Assembly (NCBI GenBank): GCA_946482635.1
Contig: CAMLSG010000167.1
Span: forward strand, 1 to 12,050
Length of the DNA stretch: 12,050 nt
Direction of reading: 5' to 3'
Origin: an uncultured Duganella sp.
GTDB lineage: Bacteria; Pseudomonadota; Gammaproteobacteria; Burkholderiales; Burkholderiaceae
Shown: positions 1-9,089 of the stretch, piece after piece
How the letters are laid out: every line of letters begins with the position of its first letter
Numbering within the stretch: position 1 is the stretch's first letter
Program-made: the position numbers and the translations under genes
Notes under the pieces: generated by a model
Seen by the model: the letters and a program-made list of their open reading frames with translations, nothing else
The model's database searches: none
What the model was told of the DNA's origin: nothing

Positions 1-1918
<1,918 letters not shown>

Positions 1919-1922
<4 letters not shown>

Positions 1923-4174
1923 GCGGTTTCGAGCAGGGCCGCGAATTCGTCGGCCGGGACAGGGTGGCCATACAGGTAGCCCTGTCCCTGTTCGCAGCGC
2001 AGCAGCTTGAGCAGCTTGGCTTCTTCTTCCGTTTCAATCCCCTCGGCCACGACCTTGAGGTCAAGGTTGTGCGCCAGGGACACTACCGTGCTGACCAGGC
2101 CCATATAGCCCGCGTCCTGCGACATGCGGGTGACGAAGGAACGGTCGATCTTCATCACGTCCACCGGCAGGCTGACCAGGTAGGACAGCGACGAATAGCC
2201 GGTGCCGAAATCGTCGATGGCCACCGGCACGTCGAGCGCGCGCACCTTGCTCAGTATTTCGACCACGCGGTCATGGTCCGAGACCAGCGAGCTTTCAGTG
2301 ATCTCGATGGACAGCGGCTTGTTAGTGGCGCCGGCCGTGTTCAGGGCGCGCTCGATATCATGGAACAGGGAATCGCAGCGGAATTGGGCCGGCGCAACGT
2401 TGACCGCGATCTGCGGCGGCAGCAAGCCGGCGTCGTGCCATGAGCGCCAGTCCTGCATGGCGCGCTGCATGACCTGGCGGCCGACAGCGATCACCAGGCC
2501 GGTGCGTTCCAGCTCGGGCACGAATTCCGATGGCGACACCAGGCCGCGCTGCGGGTGGCGCCAGCGCACCAAAGCTTCGGCGCCGGTCAGCTTGCCGGTG
2601 CGAAGGTCGATCTTCGGCTGGTAGAAATTGACGAACTCCTGGCGCTCCAGCGCTTCCCGCAATTCCACTTCAAGGCTGATCTGGCGCGCGACAACGCGAT
2701 CGGCGGCGCGGTCGTACTGGCCAAAGCGCAGGTCCAGGTCGCGCGCAGCCGCCAGCGCGTCCCAGGCCTTGACCAGCAGCTCGTCCGCGGTAGTGCCATC
2801 GTCCGGCAGCGAGGCGGCGCCAGCGTTGATGGTGCACCAGATCTTGTGCTCCTTGACCTGGTAGGCGCCCTGCAGCATCGGTACCGCAGTTTCGTGGATG
2901 AACTCCGCTGCGGTCTGGGTGCCGTGCGCCGGCAGGAACACGGCAAAGCGGCCGACACCGACGTGCGCCAGCAGCATGCTTTCGGCCACCACGGACCGCA
3001 GGCGCTGGGCGATATGGCGCATCAGGCCGACCGCGGCAGCATTGCCGTAGGCGGAACTGATTTCGTCGAAACGGTTGATGTTAATCAGCAGGACCGTGCC
3101 GCGGGCGTCCGAAGCGGCCAGCGCGGCGATTTCTTCTTCGAACTGCAGGCGGCTCGGCAGGCCGGACAGCACGTTGGTGCGTGCCAGGCGGTGCATTTCC
3201 TGCGCGTTGACCAGGCGTTCGATACCATAGCTCAGCTCATTGCTCAGTTCACCGGCGCGTTCACGGTAGAAGGCATCGAAGTGCTGCTCGCGGCGCGAGT
3301 AGAAGGTGGCCACGCCCCAGGGCTGGTTGTTGACGAACAGCGGTACCGCCATGCACGAAGCGATCTCGTGGCCCTTGCGCGAGCCCGACTGGACGCGGCC
3401 AGTGGCCAGTACATGGGCCGCCAGTTCGGCTGCCAGCCAATCCGGCGGGTTTTCGCCTGCGCTCCAGTGGCGCTCCTGGCCTTCGCGGCTGGCGGACGCA
3501 AACAGGTACAGCGTGCCATCCTCGGCGCGGCGGCTGATGGCGGCGCAATCCAGGCTCGGCTGGTGGGCGGCGAGGCGGCAGGCGTCGAGGCAGAGCTGTT
3601 CCAATGTGCGCGAGCGGGGAATCAGGGCGCTCAGGCGCGACAGGAGGACGTAGAAATTATCGTGGCGGATCAGCGCGCGCTCTTTTTCCACTTCGGTGGT
3701 GACGTCGATCGCCGAACCGCCGGTGAAGGACTCGCCGTTGACGTGAATGGGAAACTTGTGCACCAGCCAATGGCGCTTGCCATCATCCGTGGTCTCCATG
3801 GTCTTGGTGACGTCCGGATTTTCGACCGCGCCATCCTGCTGCTCAAGGCCGCTGCCCATCACATAGTCGCCTGCAGCATCCTTGATCCAGAGCGGGGCAG
3901 GGGCATGTTCCGCGAAGCCGGCGAGGAAGCCCCTGGCGCGTGCCAGGCCCTGGCGCAGGCTCTGCTGGGTGCGTACGCAGTTGGCCAGGTCGGCCAGCGC
4001 TGCATGCTGGTCCGGGGAGTGGTTTTCGGGCAAATAACTGAACAAGGACTGCTCATCCGCCAATGCCTCGGCCGGCACCGGTTTTCCGCACACAAAGCCA
4101 GCCAGCCGCTGCAATTCCTCGAGCGAACTGGCCTGCATGTGTTCAATGGATGCGCGCTTGTTCATCAGAATCAC
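1919..4174 (-). CDS. PAS-GAF-GGDEF(degenerate)-EAL protein, predicted c-di-GMP phosphodiesterase
   Basis: Predicted to hydrolyse cyclic di-GMP to pGpG, lowering the signal that favours biofilm over motility. No membrane segment is apparent, so it is probably cytosolic. Order: N-terminal helical part, PAS-like domain (about 84-165), GAF-like domain (about 170-315), GGDEF fold (about 325-490), EAL domain (about 500-750). The cyclase signature is G-V-G-R-F (406-410) instead of GGDEF, so cyclase activity should be lost. The EAL side looks complete: E533-A-L, N592, E624, D654-D655, K675, E711 and Q731. The start is uncertain. GTG at 4174 overlaps the upstream stop (GTGA), the classic coupling arrangement; ATG at 4165 gives a protein three residues shorter. 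Neither has a clear Shine-Dalgarno sequence. The stop overlaps that of the convergent EF-G gene. The PAS and GAF ligands cannot be read from the sequence. Confidence 0.93.
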
Positions 4175-4650
4175 ATCAGTTTGAACTTGAGCTGCACGGA
4201 CAGGGCGCCATGCAAACGCTCCTTGTATGTAGGTACGATAGCAAAGTTAACGCCAACGCGTTGATATTCCACGCTGACGACTGGAATTGCCGCCAGGAAC
4301 CAGCCGCCATCGCGCATTTTCGGGTAGCCGTCAAAGCCGCCGATCACCGCACCCAGCCGCACGGGGCCGATCGCCCACGGCTGGTAATAGACGCCGGCGT
4401 AATTCGACATCTGGCGGTCGCTATTGTGGAAGCGGCCGGCAGTCACCGAGGCGACGGTGGAAAAACGGTATTCAGCGCCGAAGCCAGGATTGGTGTCGTC
4501 GAATCCCTTGTCGCGCTGGAAGTGATAGGAGTAAAAGCCGGGATTTACCCAAAGTTCGGATAGTGGCTGGTTTTCGATCACCGAAAAGGTGTCGGCAAGC
4601 GCCGGCACCGACAGGGCAGCAAAAGTAGCCCCGATCAAAAGCTTATTCAT
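4171..4650 (-). CDS. Secreted PagP-like outer-membrane beta-barrel protein (function unproven)
   Basis: 159 residues with a clear signal peptide: MNK, a hydrophobic stretch, then a PALA cleavage site before D20. The mature part alternates polar and aromatic or aliphatic residues, as in small outer-membrane barrels. Compared from memory with E. coli PagP (lipid A palmitoyltransferase), the order of elements matches: a histidine in YSYHF (H43, cf. PagP H33), F-H-N-S followed by YAGVYYQPW (74-92, cf. F-K-D-S...IAGYGY), then an IPVVSVEY...VPTYKERLHGAL...KFKL tail resembling the last PagP strands. The catalytic Asp-Ser pair of PagP reads Asn76-Ser77 here, so activity is doubtful. The last residue is Met, not the usual terminal aromatic of outer-membrane proteins. 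The start ATG has a weak GGAA upstream. The gene overlaps the phosphodiesterase gene by four bases and lies 61 bp after the kinase gene. The signal peptide and barrel are fairly secure; PagP kinship is an inference. Confidence 0.85.
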   Translation of the reverse strand: MNKLLIGATFAALSVPALADTFSVIENQPLSELWVNPGFYSYHFQRDKGFDDTNPGFGAEYRFSTVASVTAGRFHNSDRQMSNYAGVYYQPWAIGPVRLGAVIGGFDGYPKMRDGGWFLAAIPVVSVEYQRVGVNFAIVPTYKERLHGALSVQLKFKLM

Positions 4651-4681
4651 CTATTTCCAAAAAGTTAATGACTGCTGGTTA

Positions 4682-4687
4682 ATTATA
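4682..4687 (-). promoter_or_regulatory. Candidate -10 box for the PagP-like/phosphodiesterase pair
   Basis: The 61-bp gap between the kinase stop (4712) and the barrel-protein start (4650) is AT-rich and holds a perfect TATAAT on the minus strand, 31 bases before the ATG. No good -35 hexamer sits 16-18 bp upstream; the nearest TTGAAA (4710-4715) is 22 bp away. A 6-bp inverted repeat (4667-4672 and 4696-4701) flanks the box and a GTTAAT direct repeat (4664-4669, 4678-4683) lies beside it, so an activator or repressor site is possible. The two downstream genes may therefore be expressed independently of the kinase gene. Confidence 0.4.
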
Positions 4688-4711
4688 GCGTTTGTGTCAT
4701 TTCGAGAGATT

Positions 4712-7700
4712 TCAATTGCGTACCCTGGCATGAACAAATCGCAAAATCGTTGTAATTAAGTCATCCCCATCAACGGGCTTGGCAACGAAGCCGTTCATTC
4801 CGACGGCTTCGCACTCGGCGCGTTCTCCCAGGGTCACGCCAGCACTCATGGCCAGCACCGGCAAGTCCAGGCCCAGGTCCTGGCGGATTGCATGGGTAGC
4901 GCTGAAGCCATCCATCACCGGCATCTGCACGTCCATGAGGACCAGGTCGACCGGCTGCAGGCTGTTGCGCAGGAAGTCGAGCGCCAGTTGGCCGTTCTCG
5001 ACAATGTGGACGGTGGCGCCGACTGCTTCCAGCATGCTGCGTGCGACAAGCTGGTTGAGCGCATTGTCTTCCGCCAGGAGGATCGACACCCCTTCGAGCG
5101 CTCTGCTTCCAAGGCTGAAGGCGCCCTGCGCCGCCGAAGGCAAGGCCGGCGCCGCGCTGGATTTGTCGGGCTGGCCGGACAGGGCGTGGAACAGGGCCGA
5201 GCGGGTCAGGGGGCGCAGCAGTTCGGGATCGTGCCCTGCAGCGGCGGAGGGGAGCTGCGCCCCGCTGCGCAGGCAGATACGCTGCGCCACATTGGCGCCC
5301 CGGGCGCTGGCAGCAAGGCTACTGTCATAAATCAGCAGATCGTAGTTGGCGCGCGCAAATGCAGCGCCAATGCCGGCAGCGGAATCGACGGTGTCGCAGC
5401 GCCAGCCCCAGCGCGCCGCCATCTGGACCACGTCGTGATGCAGGTCCTGGTTAGGATCGGCATACAGCACGCGCCAATTGCGCCGCGCCGCGCTCAATGC
5501 ATACGGGTCGGGCAGGTCGCCCTCGCGCAGCGGCATCAGGAAGGTGAAGGTAGTGCCGCGGCCCGGCGTACTCCTTACTTCGATCGTACCACCCATCATT
5601 TGCACCAGCCGCTGGGAAATGGCCAGGCCGAGGCCGGTCCCGCCGTAACGGCGCGCCATTGAGGCATCGGCCTGGCTGAACGGCGTAAACAGGCGTTGCA
5701 GCTGCTCGGGGCTGATGCCGATGCCGGTATCGCTGACTTCCCAGCGCAGCATGCCCGGCTCGCCAGGGGCGCGGCAGGCGTGCACGCTGACGGTCCCGCG
5801 TTCGGTAAACTTCAGGGCATTGCTGACCAGGTTGAGCAGGACCTGCTGGATGCGTTGTACATCGCCATGCAGCGACAACGGCACATCTGCTTCGACGCAC
5901 AGCGACAGGGCCAGGCCTTTTTCGGCGCTGGTCATGGCCATGACGGCGGCCAGGGCACTGAGCACGTCGTCCACCAGGAAATCGTCGTCGGCCAATTCCA
6001 GCTTGTTGGCTTCGATCTTGGAAAAATCGAGCACGTCGTTGAGCAGGGCGAGCAAGGAGCGGCCGGCACCCGACACCATGTCGAGGTACTGGCGCTGTTC
6101 GGCATTGAGCGGCGTGCGCGACAGGATCTGGCTCACGCCCAGCACGGCATTCATTGGCGTGCGCAATTCGTGGCTGATATTGGCCACGAACGCACTCTTG
6201 GCGGCACTGGCCGATTCGGCCTGGGTCTTGGCGTCGTTGAGTTCCTTCTCCGCCGCCCGTTCGGCTGTCACGTCACGCACGATCATGGCAAAGCCGATGC
6301 AATGTCCATGATCGTCGTGCACCGGGAACAGCTGCTTCAGGCCGAGGAAGGTGCTGCCATCGCGCCGGCGGCGCAGCGACGTCGCTTCATACTGGCCGTG
6401 TTCGAGCGCCAGGGTCATGCTCGTGATGGCATGGCTCTCGGTGGACAGCATCTGCAGGGGCTGGCCGACAATTTCGGATGCCTGATATCCGAACAGCTTC
6501 TCGGCCCCTTCGTTCCAGGTGGTAATGATGCCGGTCGGGTCCAGCAGCACGATGGCGTGGTTGCGGATATGGGACGTGAGCAGCTTGAAACGGGCTTCGG
6601 ACTCTTCCAGGCTGGCGGTTTGCTGTTCCAGCTGGCGGGCCGACTGGTCCTTGGCCCGCAAAGCGGCAATGCGTTCGTGGACCAGGTTGCGGCTGGCGCC
6701 AAAGAAGAGCAAGCTGATCAGGGTGCCCATGACCAGCACCATGAAAGACTTGCCCTGGTCTACCGCGGCGTCAAACAAGGCAGTCGGGTGGATGCTCAAG
6801 GCCCAGGTATGACCATTATCGCCAACGGGCACATACTGCAGGCTGGAGAGCCGCGTGAAACTCTGGCCCATTCCCTTGCGGGCGCTGGTGTACATGAGCT
6901 GCCCCTTGGTGTCCTGGAAATGGACGTCGAGCCGGACTTCGCGCAAGCTGTCGCCAAAAATGCCCTGCATCAGGTCGCCCATGCGGAAGGGGCTGTACAC
7001 AAATCCCTGCAGCTCCCGGCGGCCTGCCGCGTTCTTGTGATAGACCGGATTGAACATCAGGAAGCCCGCCTGCTTGGGCCCTTTGATCTCCTGCACCAGC
7101 GTGATCGGGCCGCTGGCGGTCATTTTCCCGTTCTGCATCGCTGCCACCATCGCATCGCGGCGCGTGGGTTCGGACATCATGTCGTAGCCTAAGGCGACGT
7201 TGTTGCGTTCCGAACGCGGCTCAATGTAGACGATTGCCGCATGCAGGTCGCGATCGCCGTCTGGCCAGACCCGCACCTCCTTGTTAAGTACCGCCACGGC
7301 GCCGGCCGGTGCGAACCGTGCGAAGCCAACGCCAAGCACGCCCGGATACTGGCTTTGCACGTCGAGCCCCGCAACGAAGGACTGCCACTCATCGCGTTCG
7401 ACACTGTTGGAGGCGTCAAACAGTGCGGTGCCTGCGCGCAGCAGCGATTCGTAGCCCTCCATCCGCAGGCGGATAGTCTCGCGCACACTGTCGGCCGCCC
7501 GCTGGAAACGCTCGCTGGTGCGCGATTCGGTGTCATACGTTATCCAGCCCCACGCGCCCACCGTCAGGGCCATGCAGGCCAGCAGGATCAGGATCGGAGT
7601 CCAGACATAGCTTTCCGCCAGCGCCGGATCTTCTTCCGTGGCCAGGACCCAGGCCAGGATGCTGCTGATGGCGAGGTAGGTCGACAGCGACAGCAGCGAA

Positions 7701-8503
7701 TGGTGCAGCACCCCGGAAACAAAGGGGCCATGGTCCATGACCGTGGCCGGGATCGCGATCCCGGCAATGACCGCCAGCGAGATGCGCACCATGGAACGCC
7801 AGCGGTTGACTGCCGCCAGGCCCAGGAAAAACAGCAGGCCGTACGGCAGGAACTGGGCAACGGCGAGGTGGGAATCGGTCAGGAAGACCGCCAGCGTGCA
7901 GAGTGCCAGCGTAGCGAGGAACACCATCTGCGCCGGCGTCCATTGCGGCCAGGCCAGCCGCGCCGGCAGCGCCATTGCCAACGGCGCGAGCAGCAACAGG
8001 CCAAGGAAGTCGCCAGTCCACCAGGTGGCGGCAACTTGCCAGGCCAGCGCAGGCGGGACGATGCGGGACAACTCAAGCGAGATGACGCCCACCGTCGCCG
8101 AAGCAAGGGCGGCCAGGGCGGCCACGCCGCCGAACTTGTACACCTCGCGCTGGGTATGCAGTCCGAGGCCGGTAATGCCCAGGCGCCGCAACAGCCTGTT
8201 GGCCACCAGCGCTTCCGCTGTATTGCCGATTGCGATGGTCAGCGAAACAGTCAGCAGGACCGGCAAAGGAGCTGCATTATTGTTCAGGAAGACGGCCAGG
8301 TTGGCCAGAAAGGCGCCGGCCAGGATCGCGGGCCACATGTGCCGCCCGAACCGCAACAGCAGCACCAGTGCGAAGCCGGAAGGCGGCCAGATCGGGCTGG
8401 CATTGCTCTGCGCCAGCGCAAGCATCAGGCCCAGCCGCGCCAGCAGGTAGTACGCTCCAGTAGCGAGCAGCAGTGCGGTTAGCGTGCGCAAGCGAGATGG
8501 CAT
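4712..8503 (-). CDS. MASE1-CHASE-PAS hybrid sensor histidine kinase with two receiver domains
   Basis: Inner-membrane sensor kinase, 1263 residues. Order: a multi-pass MASE1-type segment (about 8-310, roughly eight or more hydrophobic helices), a CHASE-type extracytoplasmic sensor (about 340-545; FNPVYH at 484-489), a membrane helix (about 586-603), a short coiled coil, and a PAS domain (about 637-745). Then HisKA with ISHELRTP (phosphoacceptor H778), and HATPase_c with N-box N891/N895, DTGIG (925-929), FTPFSQ (939-944) and GGTGLGL (954-960). The first receiver (about 1009-1107) is poorly conserved. The second (about 1138-1260) is complete: D1146, phosphoacceptor D1191, S1220, K1242. There is no Hpt domain, so the partner must be encoded elsewhere. 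The start is fixed: an in-frame stop (8534-8536) lies upstream and no other start codon lies between. No clear Shine-Dalgarno is seen. The ligand is unknown; CHASE domains typically bind small extracellular molecules. The gene diverges from the small gene at 8598. Confidence 0.95.
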   Translation of the reverse strand: MPSRLRTLTALLLATGAYYLLARLGLMLALAQSNASPIWPPSGFALVLLLRFGRHMWPAILAGAFLANLAVFLNNNAAPLPVLLTVSLTIAIGNTAEALVANRLLRRLGITGLGLHTQREVYKFGGVAALAALASATVGVISLELSRIVPPALAWQVAATWWTGDFLGLLLLAPLAMALPARLAWPQWTPAQMVFLATLALCTLAVFLTDSHLAVAQFLPYGLLFFLGLAAVNRWRSMVRISLAVIAGIAIPATVMDHGPFVSGVLHHSLLSLSTYLAISSILAWVLATEEDPALAESYVWTPILILLACMALTVGAWGWITYDTESRTSERFQRAADSVRETIRLRMEGYESLLRAGTALFDASNSVERDEWQSFVAGLDVQSQYPGVLGVGFARFAPAGAVAVLNKEVRVWPDGDRDLHAAIVYIEPRSERNNVALGYDMMSEPTRRDAMVAAMQNGKMTASGPITLVQEIKGPKQAGFLMFNPVYHKNAAGRRELQGFVYSPFRMGDLMQGIFGDSLREVRLDVHFQDTKGQLMYTSARKGMGQSFTRLSSLQYVPVGDNGHTWALSIHPTALFDAAVDQGKSFMVLVMGTLISLLFFGASRNLVHERIAALRAKDQSARQLEQQTASLEESEARFKLLTSHIRNHAIVLLDPTGIITTWNEGAEKLFGYQASEIVGQPLQMLSTESHAITSMTLALEHGQYEATSLRRRRDGSTFLGLKQLFPVHDDHGHCIGFAMIVRDVTAERAAEKELNDAKTQAESASAAKSAFVANISHELRTPMNAVLGVSQILSRTPLNAEQRQYLDMVSGAGRSLLALLNDVLDFSKIEANKLELADDDFLVDDVLSALAAVMAMTSAEKGLALSLCVEADVPLSLHGDVQRIQQVLLNLVSNALKFTERGTVSVHACRAPGEPGMLRWEVSDTGIGISPEQLQRLFTPFSQADASMARRYGGTGLGLAISQRLVQMMGGTIEVRSTPGRGTTFTFLMPLREGDLPDPYALSAARRNWRVLYADPNQDLHHDVVQMAARWGWRCDTVDSAAGIGAAFARANYDLLIYDSSLAASARGANVAQRICLRSGAQLPSAAAGHDPELLRPLTRSALFHALSGQPDKSSAAPALPSAAQGAFSLGSRALEGVSILLAEDNALNQLVARSMLEAVGATVHIVENGQLALDFLRNSLQPVDLVLMDVQMPVMDGFSATHAIRQDLGLDLPVLAMSAGVTLGERAECEAVGMNGFVAKPVDGDDLITTILRFVHARVRN

Positions 8504-8597
8504 GGCGTGGTCGGCTGGACGAAGGTGCTGTCTTTATATCACGGAAGATGTATAAGGCTGAAATGAAGTTGTCATAATTGCCCCGTAGCATGGCATC
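8504..8597. promoter_or_regulatory. Divergent intergenic region between the kinase gene and the small orphan gene
   Basis: These 94 bp must carry promoters for both neighbours unless there is read-through. The centre is AT-rich. Leftward candidates are ATGACA (8570-8575) with TATACA (8549-8554) at a short 15-bp spacing, or an isolated TATAAA (8533-8538). Rightward, CATAAT (8573-8578) is a possible -10 without a recognisable -35. No strong operator-like palindrome is seen. Neither start codon is preceded by a good ribosome-binding site. Confidence 0.3.
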
Positions 8598-9089
8598 ATG
8601 CAATTGACTCCAGAAAATCGAATTCGCCTGCGGGCTACGGTATTCGGCAAGACCGAGGCCGGCCGGGTGGAATTTGTCCAACGCAGTGCAGGGCTCACGG
8701 CGCGCCAACGTTCGGTGCTGATCCTGATCGACGGTCAGAAAGCGCTGGGGGAAATCGAAACCTGGCTGGGCGAGGACGAAATGCTGGAGGCGGTGGAAGC
8801 ATTGCTGCGCAGGGGGCTGGTGGGAATCACCTCGGCGCCGGCGCCCGCCCCGGTACGCTCACCCGTTGGGGCGGCGGCGCTGGCGGCGGCGCGCGAGTTC
8901 ATGATGGCAGCAGCGCGCAAGCATCTCGGCCTGATGGCGGCCGACCTGGTGCGCCGTATCGAACATGCGAAAGACGAAAGCCAGCTGGCCGGCGTTATCG
9001 GCCTGTGGCATGTGTCCTTGAGGGAATCGAAGACCGGCAAGCCCTGCGCCGAGGGCCTGCTGGCGGAAGCGCGCGCCTTGCTGGCTTAG
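8598..9089 (+). CDS. Hypothetical protein with winged-helix-like N-terminal half
   Basis: 163 residues, function not recognised. Residues about 30-76 (LTARQRSVLILIDGQKAL... to LLRRGLVGI) read as three helices plus a wing, the pattern of small winged-helix modules common in uncharacterised Burkholderiales proteins. A flexible Ala/Pro-rich linker follows (about 78-98), then a charged helical C-terminal half (about 100-163). There is no signal peptide or membrane segment, so it is probably cytosolic. The start is the only ATG after an in-frame stop at 8586-8588; no Shine-Dalgarno is visible. Reading-frame quality and codon use match the neighbours, so it is likely a real gene. Its stop overlaps the convergent rlhA stop by four bases. 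A DNA-binding or signalling role linked to the divergent kinase is possible but unsupported beyond position. Confidence 0.8.
   Translation: MQLTPENRIRLRATVFGKTEAGRVEFVQRSAGLTARQRSVLILIDGQKALGEIETWLGEDEMLEAVEALLRRGLVGITSAPAPAPVRSPVGAAALAAAREFMMAAARKHLGLMAADLVRRIEHAKDESQLAGVIGLWHVSLRESKTGKPCAEGLLAEARALLA

Noticed and set aside
2945..2962. Active diguanylate cyclase
   Set aside because: The GGDEF signature reads GVGRF, lacking the catalytic acidic residues.
2555..4264. Long plus-strand open frame (569 codons) opposite the phosphodiesterase gene
   Set aside because: It is antisense to a gene with clear conserved domains; its translation has no recognisable motif and reflects GC-rich codon bias that suppresses stops.
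5696..7192. Plus-strand open frame of 498 codons opposite the kinase gene
   Set aside because: It lies wholly antisense to the HisKA, PAS and CHASE coding regions; its composition is rich in Gly, Gln and His as expected of a shadow frame.
7241..8482. Plus-strand open frame of 413 codons opposite the MASE1 region
   Set aside because: It is very rich in Gln and Arg, the complement of Leu and Ala codons in membrane helices; no domain is visible.
8277..8708. Minus-strand open frame spanning the divergent promoter region
   Set aside because: It overlaps the kinase N-terminus and the orphan gene in other frames and has no recognisable protein features.
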